Shown here piece after piece: positions 8,344 through 17,536 of a DNA stretch of 49,267 nt. The position numbers and the translations under genes were made by a program. Source of the stretch: an uncultured Candidatus Pelagibacter sp. GTDB lineage: Bacteria > Pseudomonadota > Alphaproteobacteria > Pelagibacterales > Pelagibacteraceae. How positions within the stretch are numbered: position 1 is the first letter of the stretch; the number at the start of each line of letters is the position of its first letter. The stretch is from NCBI GenBank assembly GCA_905612525.1, contig CAJQSG010000018.1, positions 1 through 49,267 on the forward strand. The letters run 5' to 3'. The notes below the pieces were generated by a model. It saw only the letters and a list, made by a program, of their open reading frames with translations, ran no database searches and had not been told where the DNA came from.

Positions 8344-9162
8344 ATGAAAGAATTTGAAAATATTATCAATGCGGCTTGGGACAATAAAGATTCAATTAAT
8401 GGTCAATCTGAGCAATCAATATTAGATACAATTAAAGAAACAATTGAACTTGTTGATAAAGGTGTTTTAAGAGTTGCTGAAAATAAAGATAATGAGTGGG
8501 TGGTCCATCAGTGGATTAAAAAAGCAATCCTTTTGAGTTTTAAAACTAACGAAATGCAAACACTTGCAGGTCCCTACGCTACATGGTGGGATAAAGTTAG
8601 AGGAAAAACTGCAGGCTGGGGGAGAGAAGAGCATAAAAAAGCTGGATTTAGAATGGTACCTAATGGAGTAGTTAGACACGGATCTTTCATCGGGAAAAAT
8701 GTTGTCTTGATGCCTTCATTTGTAAATATTGGAGCTTATGTGGATGAAGGAACTATGGTCGATACTTGGGCTTCTGTTGGATCTTGCGCTCAAATAGGAA
8801 AGAACTGTCACATTTCTGGTGGTGCAGGAATTGGTGGAGTATTAGAGCCAATGCAAGCTAACCCAACGATTGTTGAGGATAACTGTTTTATTGGAGCTCG
8901 TTCTGAAATAGTTGAAGGAGTAATCGTAGGTGAAGGATCAGTTTTATCTATGGGTGTATTTATTGGTCAATCTACAAAAATCGTTTATAGGGAAACTGGG
9001 GAAGTAATCTATGGAAAAATTCCACCTTACTCAGTAATAGTTCCAGGTAGCTTACCAAGTAAAGATAGTAAAGGTCCTGCTTTATACTGTGCGGTGATAA
9101 TTAAGCAAGTTGATGAAAAAACTAGATCTAAAACTTCTATTAACGATTTATTGAGAGACTAA
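8344..9162 (+). CDS. dapD: 2,3,4,5-tetrahydropyridine-2,6-dicarboxylate N-succinyltransferase
   Basis: The 272-aa protein has an N-terminal helical domain and a left-handed beta-helix of hexapeptide repeats ([57 protein letters not shown]). These are diagnostic for DapD. It uses succinyl-CoA to acylate the cyclic intermediate of the diaminopimelate/lysine pathway in the cytoplasm. The next gene encodes the matching desuccinylase, so the succinylase branch of DAP synthesis is used. It starts 32 nt after the HAD gene; dapE follows without a gap. Confidence 0.96.
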   Translation: MKEFENIINAAWDNKDSINGQSEQSILDTIKETIELVDKGVLRVAENKDNEWVVHQWIKKAILLSFKTNEMQTLAGPYATWWDKVRGKTAGWGREEHKKAGFRMVPNGVVRHGSFIGKNVVLMPSFVNIGAYVDEGTMVDTWASVGSCAQIGKNCHISGGAGIGGVLEPMQANPTIVEDNCFIGARSEIVEGVIVGEGSVLSMGVFIGQSTKIVYRETGEVIYGKIPPYSVIVPGSLPSKDSKGPALYCAVIIKQVDEKTRSKTSINDLLRD

Positions 9163-10320
9163 ATGCCAATTTATAATGAAATTACATTAGCAAAAGAGCT
9201 AATAAGATTTCCAAGCATTACACCTATTGATGCAGGTGTAATGAAATTCTTAGCAAATAAACTAATTGCCATTGGATTTAAATGTAAAATTTTAGAATTT
9301 AAAGATAATAAATCTAAACCTGTTAAAAATCTATATGCACGGCTGGGTAATTTACAGCCAAACTTTATGTTTGCAGGCCACTTAGATGTGGTACCTCCAG
9401 GAAATTTGAAAGATTGGACTGTAAAACCATTTAGTCCTGCTATTAAAAAAAACCACCTAATTGGAAGAGGTGCAAATGATATGAAAAGTGCAATAGCAAG
9501 TTGGGTCGTTTCAGTAAATAACTTTGTATCAAATAATAAAAAATTTAAAGGTTCTATTAGCTTATTAATCACAGGTGATGAAGAGGGTATTGCTATTAAT
9601 GGTACTAAAAAAGTAGTTGATTATTTAAAAAAGAAAAAAGAAAAAATAGATTTTTGTTTAGTTGGAGAGCCTACTAATCCCAATAAGCTTGGTGAAATGA
9701 TTAAGATTGGTAGAAGAGGAAGTATTAATGCAGAGTTAACTATAATTGGAACTCAAGGCCACGTTGCATACCCTCATAGTGCCAACAATCCTTCAACCAC
9801 AATGGTTAAAATATTAAATGAAATAAAAGGAATAAAGTTTGATGAAGGAACAAAAAATTTTCAACCAACAAATTTAGAAGTAACTAAAATTAACATCAAT
9901 AATAATGCTGATAATGTTATCCCAAGTGTTGCAAATGCTACATTTAATATAAGATTTAACAATAAACACTCATCTTCTAGCTTAAAAAAAAGATTAAATA
10001 AAATTTTAAGAAATATTACTAAAAAAAATAAGTCTAATTTTAAAATAGAATATCGTGTATCAGGTGAAGCTTTTTTAACTAAGCCCAATAAAACTACCTA
10101 CATGATTCAAGATATTATAAAAAAAATTACAAAGATTAAACCTCAACTATCCACAACAGGGGGGACTTCAGATGCTAGATTTATTAGAAAAATTGCTCCA
10201 TGTTTAGAATTTGGTCTAGTAGGCAAAACAATGCATAAAGTAGATGAAGCAGTATCTATTTCAGATTTAAAAAAGTTAACAAAAATATATTCTAGTATTT
10301 TAGAAAATTATTTTGAATGA
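9163..10320 (+). CDS. dapE: Succinyl-diaminopimelate desuccinylase
   Basis: This 385-aa M20-family metallohydrolase carries both zinc-site motifs: FAGHLDVVPPG (H73, D75), GRGANDMKSA (D106), TGDEEG (E140/E141), a dimerisation domain containing GTQGHVAYPH, and the final ligand in the C-terminal GKTMHKVDE. It removes succinate to give LL-diaminopimelate for lysine and peptidoglycan. ATG follows the dapD TAA immediately, and the TGA overlaps the next ATG by 4 nt, so translation of dapD, dapE and the HDAC-family gene is coupled. Confidence 0.95.
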   Translation: MPIYNEITLAKELIRFPSITPIDAGVMKFLANKLIAIGFKCKILEFKDNKSKPVKNLYARLGNLQPNFMFAGHLDVVPPGNLKDWTVKPFSPAIKKNHLIGRGANDMKSAIASWVVSVNNFVSNNKKFKGSISLLITGDEEGIAINGTKKVVDYLKKKKEKIDFCLVGEPTNPNKLGEMIKIGRRGSINAELTIIGTQGHVAYPHSANNPSTTMVKILNEIKGIKFDEGTKNFQPTNLEVTKININNNADNVIPSVANATFNIRFNNKHSSSSLKKRLNKILRNITKKNKSNFKIEYRVSGEAFLTKPNKTTYMIQDIIKKITKIKPQLSTTGGTSDARFIRKIAPCLEFGLVGKTMHKVDEAVSISDLKKLTKIYSSILENYFE

Positions 10321-11246
10321 AAACTGGTTTAATAACCTCTGATACTTATCAAAATCACAATACAGGCGATGGACATCCAGAAAAAATTGATAGGGTTACA
10401 GCAGTTATTAATAATTTTAAAAAGTTAGATAATAAGAATTTGGTTTGGAAAAAACCTTCAAAATTTAACAAGTCACTTTTAGAAATAACTCACAATTCTG
10501 ATTATATAAATTTTGTAGAAAGGTCTTTTCCAAAGAAAGGATTGTCTTTTTTAGATGGAGATACAATTGTATCTCCAGGAAGTAAGGAAGCTACCTTAGA
10601 TGCTGTAGGATCAATTATTACAGCCATTGATGGTGTTCAAAATAATGAATTTAAAAATGCTTTTTGTGCTGTCAGACCACCAGGACACCATGCAGAAAAA
10701 AATAAAGCTATGGGTTTTTGTATTTATAACAATGTAGCTATTGGAGCTAATTACCTAATAGATAAATATAAACATAGTAAAATTGTAATCATTGATTTTG
10801 ATGTTCATCATGGAAATGGAACTCAAGACATTTTTTATAATAATGAGAAAGTTTTGTATATTTCAATTCATCAATATCCCTTCTACCCTGGGTCAGGTAC
10901 AGAGCAAGAAAAAGGTAAATATAATAATATATTTAATATTCCGTTACCTGCTGGCACAACCTCTGAAGAATATTTAAATGCATATGAATATGTTTTGAAA
11001 AAAATAAGAGAATTTAAACCAGATTTTATATTACTCTCTGCGGGTTTTGATGCACATAAAGATGATCCTCTAGCTCAATTTCAATTAGAAAGTAAGGATT
11101 TTTATGAAATTACAAAGAGAACTTTAGAGTTATCTAAATTATATTGTGATGGAAAAGTAGTCTCTATCCTGGAGGGTGGCTATGATCTCTTAGCCCTCCA
11201 AGAAAGCACAGAGATGCATGTAAAGGCTTTGTTGGAATTTGATTGA
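10317..11246 (+). CDS. Histone-deacetylase-family zinc amidohydrolase
   Basis: The 309-aa protein has the complete HDAC catalytic set: RPPGHHAEKNKAMGFCIYNN (H124, H125 dyad), IIDFDVHHGNGTQD (zinc ligands D162 and H164), SIHQYPFYPGSG, SAGFDAHKDDP (third ligand D245) and LEGGYDL (transition-state Tyr289). Bacterial members hydrolyse acetyl-lysine, acetylpolyamines or other N-acyl groups; the class cannot be fixed by eye, but the sequence looks like the class II/HDAH branch. The ATG overlaps dapE by 4 nt and the gene is followed by a SET-domain gene. A metabolic role on an N-acylated amine is possible given the dap genes; a protein-lysine role is possible given the SET neighbour. Confidence 0.92.
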   Translation: MKTGLITSDTYQNHNTGDGHPEKIDRVTAVINNFKKLDNKNLVWKKPSKFNKSLLEITHNSDYINFVERSFPKKGLSFLDGDTIVSPGSKEATLDAVGSIITAIDGVQNNEFKNAFCAVRPPGHHAEKNKAMGFCIYNNVAIGANYLIDKYKHSKIVIIDFDVHHGNGTQDIFYNNEKVLYISIHQYPFYPGSGTEQEKGKYNNIFNIPLPAGTTSEEYLNAYEYVLKKIREFKPDFILLSAGFDAHKDDPLAQFQLESKDFYEITKRTLELSKLYCDGKVVSILEGGYDLLALQESTEMHVKALLEFD

Positions 11247-11277
11247 TAATTTTTCAATAGGGATTAAAGAACTCACA

Positions 11278-11757
11278 ATGAAACTTTATAAAATTACAAA
11301 ATCAGACATTGATAAAAAAGGTCGTGGACTTTATGCTACGCAAGATATTGAAGAAGGCACTAGAATCATAAATTATATCGGTAAAATTATTACTAAAAGG
11401 CAAACTGAAGAATCTCAAAAATTTGATAATGCTAAACCTATCTACTTATTTAACTTAAATAAAAAATTTGACATGGATGGAGATGTTTCATGGAATCCTG
11501 CACGATTAATAAATCACTCTTGTTCTAATAACTGTGATTATAATGGTACAGGCTTAAAGTTATGGGTAATTGCTATAAAAGATATTAAAAAAAATGAAGA
11601 AATAACTGCTGATTATGGGTTTGGTTATGATGAAGACTATAAACAATTCCCATGTAAATGCCGTTCTAAAAATTGTTGTGGTTATATTGTGCGTGCTGAG
11701 TCAAGATGGAGAATTAATAAAAAATTCAGTATTGGACGAAAAAAATCTAATAAATAA
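11278..11757 (+). CDS. SET-domain protein (putative protein-lysine methyltransferase)
   Basis: From ATG 11278 the product is 159 aa, almost exactly one SET domain: KGRGLYATQDIEEG (14-27), the SAM-binding/catalytic RLINHSCSNNC (76-86, the NHSC core), ITADYGFG (109-116, the lysine-channel Tyr), and a post-SET zinc cluster CKCRSKNCC (C126, C128, C133). An in-frame TTG at 11239 would add 13 residues and overlap the HDAC gene; I prefer the ATG because the domain begins right after it. SET enzymes methylate lysine on proteins such as ribosomal or DNA-bound proteins. The last 11 nt overlap the convergent truA gene. Confidence 0.88.
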   Translation: MKLYKITKSDIDKKGRGLYATQDIEEGTRIINYIGKIITKRQTEESQKFDNAKPIYLFNLNKKFDMDGDVSWNPARLINHSCSNNCDYNGTGLKLWVIAIKDIKKNEEITADYGFGYDEDYKQFPCKCRSKNCCGYIVRAESRWRINKKFSIGRKKSNK

Positions 11758-12487
11758 CTTTCTCTAGAAATAATCCTTTGGCTGGTGCTGGTGGAGCACA
11801 AAGTATTCTTTTTTTTGATTTTAGAACAAGATTAAATTTTTTTAGATCCCATTTTTTTTCAGCCAGGTATTTTAAGCAACCAACCATTGATCTGACTTGT
11901 TGCTGTAAAAATGATTGAGATTTAAATTGTATTTCAATTCTTCCTTTAATTGATTTTATTCTAATTGATTTCATAGTTCTAATTGGACTTTTAGCATTAC
12001 AGCTTGAAGATCTAAATGTAGAAAAATCTTTAGTACCTAAAAGTTTTTTTGCTCCTCTTTTCATTAACAAAACATCTAATTCTTTAATTATGTGCCACCC
12101 TCTTTCTTTTTCTATAGATGGTTTACTCAATCGGTTAAAAATTACATATTTGTAAATTCTTTGTTTTGCAGAAAACCTTGCATGAAAATTTATATTTCTC
12201 TTTTTAATATTTAAAATTGAAACATTCATGTAATTTAAAAAATAATTTAGTGATTTTAAAAATTTATCTAAATTTTGTATTTTTTTTTTACTGTCAAAAT
12301 GTGCTGATTGTTCTATCGCATGAACTCCTGAATCAGTTCTGCCAGATCCAACTAAAGATACTTTTTCTTTTAAAAGTTTAGATAGTTTTGTTTGAATCAA
12401 TTTTTGGATTGATTTTCCATTAGACTGAATTTGCCAACCAACAAAATTGGTTCCTACATATTCAATCAAAACTTGATATCTATACAT
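11747..12487 (-). CDS. truA: tRNA pseudouridine(38-40) synthase
   Basis: The 246-aa protein has the TruA catalytic motif GSGRTDSGVHAIEQ (48-61, nucleophile D52), an N-terminal VEYVGTNFVGWQ-type strand (IEYVGTNFVGWQ here), and STFRSSSCNAKSPIRT. It isomerises uridines in the anticodon arm of tRNAs. It is the last gene of the def-fmt-truA run; its start overlaps the fmt stop by 8 nt. Its 3' end overlaps the SET gene on the other strand. Confidence 0.95.
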   Translation of the reverse strand: MYRYQVLIEYVGTNFVGWQIQSNGKSIQKLIQTKLSKLLKEKVSLVGSGRTDSGVHAIEQSAHFDSKKKIQNLDKFLKSLNYFLNYMNVSILNIKKRNINFHARFSAKQRIYKYVIFNRLSKPSIEKERGWHIIKELDVLLMKRGAKKLLGTKDFSTFRSSSCNAKSPIRTMKSIRIKSIKGRIEIQFKSQSFLQQQVRSMVGCLKYLAEKKWDLKKFNLVLKSKKRILCAPPAPAKGLFLEKVIY

Positions 12488-13412
12488 TATTCAAATTTGA
12501 ACCTTTTTTAATCTTTGATCCAAGCATAAATTCGCTGATACTTTGGGGTCTTTTTCCTTGTCTTTGAATTTCCAGCACCTTTATAGATTTTTTATTACCA
12601 CAACTAATCTCTAAATAGTTATCTAATACCTCCCCAATATCCCCACTGCCAGAGGCTGGAGTGGCCTTCAAAATTTTATATCTTTCCCCCTTGTAAATAA
12701 AAAAAGCGCTAGGACTTGGATATAATCCATTTATTTTACCAATAATTTTTTCTGCAGTCTCATTCCATTTTATTTGACCTTCAGTTTTTTCAATTTTAGA
12801 TGCATAACTTGCTTCAGTGTGTTTTTGTTCTTTAAATTCTATTTTATCCTCTAATATCTCATCAATATTTTCTAATATTTTTTCTGCTGCTAATGCTGAG
12901 AGTTTTTCAGTTATTGTTTCTGAATTATCATCAGCCATAATCTTTATTTTATAAATATTACAAATAGGTCCTGTATCTAATTTTTCTCCTATCTTCATAA
13001 TACTTATACCTGTTTCCTTTTCTAAATTCATAATTGATCTTTGAATTGGTGCTGCCCCTCTCCATTTCGGAAGGAGTGAAGCATGAATATTAATAAAACC
13101 TTTTTTGACTAAACTTAAATATTCTTTTGGAATAATTTTTCCGTAAGCAACCACAATTGCTATATCTGCATCTAACCCTTTTAAATAATTATACTCTTCC
13201 TTGTTATTTTTTAATGAACTTGGTGTTCTGTATTCTATTTTAAGTGTTTCAGACATTCCCTGTATTGGTGATTTATTAATTTTCTGTCCTCTTTGTGATT
13301 TTTGAGGTGGCTGTGTATATACTACTGATACTGGATACCCATTTTGATATAGAGATTTTAATATTGGCACTGCAAATAGTGGCGTACCCATAAAAACAAT
13401 TTTTTTTAACAT
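12480..13412 (-). CDS. fmt: Methionyl-tRNA formyltransferase
   Basis: The 310-aa enzyme starts with IVFMGTPLFAVPILKSL and has the formyl-folate site IHASLLPKWRGAAPIQRSI plus METGISIM-like (KETGISIMKIGEKLDTGPI) residues, followed by the C-terminal tRNA-binding barrel (about 205-300). It formylates initiator Met-tRNA using 10-formyl-THF. It lies between def and truA, 3 nt after def, and pairs functionally with def, which removes the formyl group after initiation. Confidence 0.96.
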   Translation of the reverse strand: MLKKIVFMGTPLFAVPILKSLYQNGYPVSVVYTQPPQKSQRGQKINKSPIQGMSETLKIEYRTPSSLKNNKEEYNYLKGLDADIAIVVAYGKIIPKEYLSLVKKGFINIHASLLPKWRGAAPIQRSIMNLEKETGISIMKIGEKLDTGPICNIYKIKIMADDNSETITEKLSALAAEKILENIDEILEDKIEFKEQKHTEASYASKIEKTEGQIKWNETAEKIIGKINGLYPSPSAFFIYKGERYKILKATPASGSGDIGEVLDNYLEISCGNKKSIKVLEIQRQGKRPQSISEFMLGSKIKKGSNLNNV

Positions 13413-13415
13413 CTT

Positions 13416-13934
13416 TTAAAAAATTTCTCTATTTATTCTAATCTTAGAAAGTTTTTTTATAATCATTGATTTTTTTAATTTTGATAGATAATCAATAAAC
13501 AAAATTCCTTCTAAATGATCAATTTCATGTTGGATACAAATTGCTAGTAAACCGTCTGCTTTTAATAACTTTTTTTTTCCGTCATAATCTAAATACTCAA
13601 CCTCACACGTATTAGGTCTTTCTATTTCTGCAAATTGATCCGGTACAGATAAACATCCTTCTTCATATTTAACTTTCTCTTTATTTTTATTTTTTATAAC
13701 AGGGTTGACAAAATACCTTGGTTCTTTTTTATTTTCATCTTTGCTAATATCTATAACTATAATTCTCTTGGGGACTCCAATCTGAATAGCAGCAAGGCCA
13801 ATTCCAGGAGCTTCATACATGGTATCAAGCATATCATCCATAAGTACTCTCTCTTCGTCACCAACTTTTTCAACTGGTTTTGATATTAAGCGCAACAACT
13901 TATTGGGTTCTGTTAAAATTTTTTTAACTGACAT
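13416..13934 (-). CDS. def: Peptide deformylase
   Basis: The 172-aa protein contains all three catalytic motifs: GIGLAAIQIG (45-54, Gln51), EEGCLSVP (91-98, metal ligand C94) and QHEIDHLEG (135-143, H136, E137, H140). It removes the N-formyl group from nascent chains as they leave the ribosome. The gene follows the exported 586-aa protein by 26 nt and precedes fmt by 3 nt, in the alphaproteobacterial def-fmt-truA order. Confidence 0.97.
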   Translation of the reverse strand: MSVKKILTEPNKLLRLISKPVEKVGDEERVLMDDMLDTMYEAPGIGLAAIQIGVPKRIIVIDISKDENKKEPRYFVNPVIKNKNKEKVKYEEGCLSVPDQFAEIERPNTCEVEYLDYDGKKKLLKADGLLAICIQHEIDHLEGILFIDYLSKLKKSMIIKKLSKIRINREIF

Positions 13935-13960
13935 AATTTCTAATAATTTTATTATAAATT

Positions 13961-15721
13961 TTAAACTTTTAAAGGAAGAACTTTAAGAAGAATCTTGTTT
14001 CTTAATGAATCAATATCTAGCTGATTAAGTGTATTGATTATGAAATACATTGTATCATCATCAATATCTTTCAGTTCATCTTGACCTATAACCTCAACAA
14101 TTCTGAGCATTGCAGTTGCCATATCTTCATTATTAATCAATATCTGAATATCTGATGGTATCTCTGAGTCATTCACTTCATATAGGTTTTTATATCTTTC
14201 CGAAACTATAATGCCATCAGATTTTAAAGCCTCAACTAAAATAACATCTTTTTTTGAAAAAAAATATTTTTTATCCTTTTTAACTTTTTTTAATGAATCA
14301 TTTAAATCCTTGGTTGTTTTTTTTATAGAGACATTTTCTATAAAATAGTTAATTAATTTTGACTGATGTAGAATTTTGTTATTTATTTTAATATTGGTTA
14401 ATTCTGCTTTATCCTCATCAATATATTTTTCAACAAATGACGTGTAATTTGACGGGATTTTTTCATAATCAATTTCATTTAAGAGTTCCATTAATTCTAC
14501 ATCAAACGCATTTTGTATTCCGTCATTTTTAAATGAATTTTTTAGAGCACTCATTAACTTAAGCTTACCTTTAATTTCTGTAGTGATTAAAATTCCCTGG
14601 TAGATTAATGCTCTAGCTTCAATAACTGATAACACCTTGGTAGATTCTTTAATATTTAGGAGTTGATTGATATTAAACTGAAATCTTTTATAAAGTTCAT
14701 ATAGGTCTTTTTCAGTATAATTCTTTTCATGTGTAGCTTTTTCTATAGTTGCAATTTTATCTAAGTTTGTAATCTCTACATCATTAATATTATCTAATAG
14801 ATTTGAAGTTGATAAGTATTTCCAAATTTTTTTTGAAGTAGAATTCTTAGGTTCAAATTTAAATTCAGGATTGGTTCGGTGGGATAAATGAAAATCTAAA
14901 ATAGTACTTTCAGATATTGCTTTATCTGGTTGATTCACATAACCCATGAGATAATTGATTTTTTTTTCATAAAAATCATCTTTAAAACCTATCTCTTTTT
15001 TTAGATCTATAAGAAGTTGCGCTTCTTCGGTTTTGTTATTATTAATTAAACAATATATATGAAATTTAGATAAATACTCATCTTCAATAAAAGATTTAAT
15101 TTTAGAAAAAACATGACATGCTTCATCAACTTCAGACCTAGAAAGATAGTCATCTACTAAGAATTTGGTTAATTTCGGATTTTCATTTATATTTTGATTT
15201 GTTAATAAATAATCTTTGATTAATTTAAGATTTGAGTCTTTAATAAGCCAATTCGATTTAATCTTTTGGAATTGATCCTTAGAAATATTTATTTTTGGAT
15301 AATGGGCATTTGTTAAAAGTAAAATGTTTAAAATTTCCGAAGCATCTTTTGAAAGATCTATTTTATTAATTCTTTTAAAGATATTCAGAATCTGATCACC
15401 ATTTGAGTTGGACCACATATTAATATTTAATCCATTTGCCGCTGGATCGTAAAGTCCTACAATCTCTACTTTTTTTATAGTTAAGGTTTGATCTTCCTCA
15501 ATATTTAATTTGTCTACTTTTTGAGACTGCATCTCATAAATACTATTTTTTAAAATAATTTTTTCTTCCTGGTTTTCTGTTTTAGAAAATTCTTTTGTTG
15601 TTTTCTTTCCCTCTATATTCCAAATATCCACAGGTTCTTGAGATTGTGAGGCTAATCCAAAAAATGAAAGGAACAATATAATTGATAAATATTTTTTATT
15701 TAACAATTTTAATTTTTTCAT
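13961..15721 (-). CDS. Exported or membrane-anchored helical protein of unknown function
   Basis: I do not recognise this protein. ATG 15721 gives 586 aa with a good signal or anchor sequence: a basic start (MKKLKLLNKKYL), the hydrophobic SIILFLSFFGLAS, then SQSQEPVDIWNIEG. The frame stays open upstream for 15 more codons, but that would bury the signal. The mature part is almost entirely alpha-helical, acidic/lysine-rich and spaced like degenerate helical-hairpin (TPR-like) repeats, with a VEIVGLYDPAANGLN segment near the N-terminus. There is no catalytic motif. Its start overlaps the stop of the 58-aa membrane protein gene by 26 nt, and def follows 26 nt downstream. A scaffold or assembly role at the cell envelope is only a guess. 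Confidence 0.75.
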   Translation of the reverse strand: MKKLKLLNKKYLSIILFLSFFGLASQSQEPVDIWNIEGKKTTKEFSKTENQEEKIILKNSIYEMQSQKVDKLNIEEDQTLTIKKVEIVGLYDPAANGLNINMWSNSNGDQILNIFKRINKIDLSKDASEILNILLLTNAHYPKINISKDQFQKIKSNWLIKDSNLKLIKDYLLTNQNINENPKLTKFLVDDYLSRSEVDEACHVFSKIKSFIEDEYLSKFHIYCLINNNKTEEAQLLIDLKKEIGFKDDFYEKKINYLMGYVNQPDKAISESTILDFHLSHRTNPEFKFEPKNSTSKKIWKYLSTSNLLDNINDVEITNLDKIATIEKATHEKNYTEKDLYELYKRFQFNINQLLNIKESTKVLSVIEARALIYQGILITTEIKGKLKLMSALKNSFKNDGIQNAFDVELMELLNEIDYEKIPSNYTSFVEKYIDEDKAELTNIKINNKILHQSKLINYFIENVSIKKTTKDLNDSLKKVKKDKKYFFSKKDVILVEALKSDGIIVSERYKNLYEVNDSEIPSDIQILINNEDMATAMLRIVEVIGQDELKDIDDDTMYFIINTLNQLDIDSLRNKILLKVLPLKV

Positions 15722-15872
15722 TAGGAATGATTTTTTCAATTTCTTTATTAGGTGATGGAAAATCAATTCTATTTGCCATTAGTATTGCGCCAATAACAAT
15801 AACTAAAATTAATGCTATTTTAATTAAGGTGTCTTTAGTTCGGCTGGTGCTTGTATTATTTGAAAATTGCAT
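15696..15872 (-). CDS. 58-aa single-pass membrane protein
   Basis: ATG at 15872 opens a 58-codon frame: a polar N-terminus (MQFSNNTSTSRTKDTLIKI), one hydrophobic helix (ALILVIVIGAILMA), then a soluble tail with PSPNKEIEKIIPNEKIKIVK. The topology would put the tail outside the cytoplasm or in the periplasm. Its stop lies inside the next gene, whose ATG sits 26 nt before it in a different frame, an arrangement typical of translational coupling. It is divergent from aroK with a gap of about 58 bp, where the promoter should be. No family recognised; a partner of the exported 586-aa protein is the natural hypothesis. Confidence 0.6.
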   Translation of the reverse strand: MQFSNNTSTSRTKDTLIKIALILVIVIGAILMANRIDFPSPNKEIEKIIPNEKIKIVK

Positions 15873-15930
15873 ATATTCTTTATTAATTTCAAATTAAGAC
15901 ATATTTGTGTTTTTTCAATAAAGAAAGTTT

Positions 15931-16443
15931 ATGAATTCAAAAAAAAACCTCGTTTTTATAGGCATGATGGGGTCAGGAAAATCCTCTATTGGCTATTTGG
16001 TTTCAAAAAAAATGAATATTAAGTTCATCGATATCGATAATTTAATTGAAAATGAAACAGGAATGAGCATTTCAGAAATATTTGAAAAAAAAGGTGAAGA
16101 TCACTTTAGGAATTTAGAAGAGGAAATTACTCTTAAGACTTTAAAAAATATTGGTGTGGCTATATCGTTAGGTGGTGGTGGTTTTGTCAATAACAACATT
16201 AGAAAAGAAATCCTGACAAACCATTTTTCGTTTTGGCTAAATTGGGATGAGTTAGTTTTGCTTAAAAGAATCAAGGGTAGTAAAAAAAGACCCTTAGCAT
16301 TAAAATTAACTGTACAAGAGATAAAACAATTAATTAAAAAAAGATCAAAAATATACTCAAAAGCACAATTTAAAATAAACTGTAATAAACTCACAAAAAC
16401 TGAAATAGTTAAAAAAATTATAAAAATTTATGAGCCTAATTAA
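15931..16443 (+). CDS. aroK: Shikimate kinase
   Basis: The 170-aa P-loop kinase has FIGMMGSGKSSIG (9-21, Walker A), the shikimate-binding DIDNLIE and HFRNLEEE residues, a GGGGF motif and KRPL-type lid (KGSKKRPLAL). It phosphorylates shikimate in aromatic amino-acid synthesis. Its last 14 nt overlap the start of aroB, the usual alphaproteobacterial pair. Confidence 0.96.
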   Translation: MNSKKNLVFIGMMGSGKSSIGYLVSKKMNIKFIDIDNLIENETGMSISEIFEKKGEDHFRNLEEEITLKTLKNIGVAISLGGGGFVNNNIRKEILTNHFSFWLNWDELVLLKRIKGSKKRPLALKLTVQEIKQLIKKRSKIYSKAQFKINCNKLTKTEIVKKIIKIYEPN

Positions 16444-17536
16444 ACTACAAATTAAAATAGGAAATCAAAAATATCCAATTATTATTGGAAACAATATTCT
16501 TAATAAAATCCAAAATCTTCTAAGAGATAATTTTATTAATTTTCAGCAATGCCTTATTATAGCTGATAAAAATGTTCCAAAAAAATTAATAAATAAAGTT
16601 TTAAATTCATTACCAAAAAAACAAACCACTGTTCATTATTTTGATCCTAGTGAAAAAAATAAGAATCAAAAAAGTATTGATAAAATTTTATCTATCCTTT
16701 TAAGTAAAAGCTTTAATAGAAATGATTGTTTGATCTCCATTGGTGGTGGTATCACCGGTGATGTATCTGGTTTTGCAGCAAGTGTGTTCAAAAGAGGATT
16801 AAAATTCGTCAACATACCTACTACTCTGCTATCGCAGGTAGACTCTTCAATTGGTGGAAAAACAGGGATAAATTCTAAATATGGTAAAAATTTAATAGGT
16901 TCTTTTTATCAGCCTAATTTAGTTATTTCAGATATTAATTTTTTAAAATCTCTACCTAAACGAGAACTCGTATGCGGGTATGGGGAAATTTTAAAACATG
17001 CTTTGATTGCAGATAATAAGTTTTTTAAATTTTTAAATAAAAACGGTTCTAAGGTTTTAAATCTTAAAAGTCCTTTTATAGAAAAAACGATTTTTAAAAG
17101 TTGCTCTATCAAAAAAAAGATTGTTGAGGCTGATGAAAAAGAATTGGATATAAGAAAGGTTTTAAATTTTGGACACACATTTGCTCATGCTTATGAGGCA
17201 ACTCTAGGATATTCAAAAAAACTAAACCATGGGGAGGCAGTTTTGTTGGGTGTAAGGACGGCAGCAAAATTTAGTTTATTAAATAAGATTTTAAACATTA
17301 AGGAATTTCAATTGATTGAAAATCATTTGAGTCTACTCAATCTTCCAAGCGATATTAGTAAATTTTTTTCACTAAAAAATTTAAACAAAATCTTATCTTT
17401 TATGAAGAAGGATAAAAAAAATAATACAAAAAAAATAAACTTAGTTTTACTTAAAAAGATAGGGTCCCCAATACACAGACTGCAGTTTGATGAGAAAAAA
17501 ATTTATTTTTTTCTAAGAAAAGAATTAATTAAATAA
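16430..17536 (+). CDS. aroB: 3-dehydroquinate synthase
   Basis: This is a 368-aa NAD- and zinc-dependent enzyme. Seen are SIGGGITGDVSGFAASVFKRG (NAD-binding glycines), PTTLLSQVDSSIGGKTGIN (substrate/phosphate site), the zinc ligand region VLNFGHTFAHAYE and LNHGEAV. It converts DAHP to 3-dehydroquinate, the second shikimate-pathway step. It is translationally coupled to aroK. The 3' end overlaps the convergent bolA-like gene by 12 nt, so there is no room for a conventional terminator between them. Confidence 0.97.
   Translation: MSLIKLQIKIGNQKYPIIIGNNILNKIQNLLRDNFINFQQCLIIADKNVPKKLINKVLNSLPKKQTTVHYFDPSEKNKNQKSIDKILSILLSKSFNRNDCLISIGGGITGDVSGFAASVFKRGLKFVNIPTTLLSQVDSSIGGKTGINSKYGKNLIGSFYQPNLVISDINFLKSLPKRELVCGYGEILKHALIADNKFFKFLNKNGSKVLNLKSPFIEKTIFKSCSIKKKIVEADEKELDIRKVLNFGHTFAHAYEATLGYSKKLNHGEAVLLGVRTAAKFSLLNKILNIKEFQLIENHLSLLNLPSDISKFFSLKNLNKILSFMKKDKKNNTKKINLVLLKKIGSPIHRLQFDEKKIYFFLRKELIK

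Noticed and set aside
15682..15897. 71-aa hydrophobic + strand ORF
   Set aside because: It is antisense to the 58-aa membrane protein gene and the signal sequence of the 586-aa protein; no independent support.
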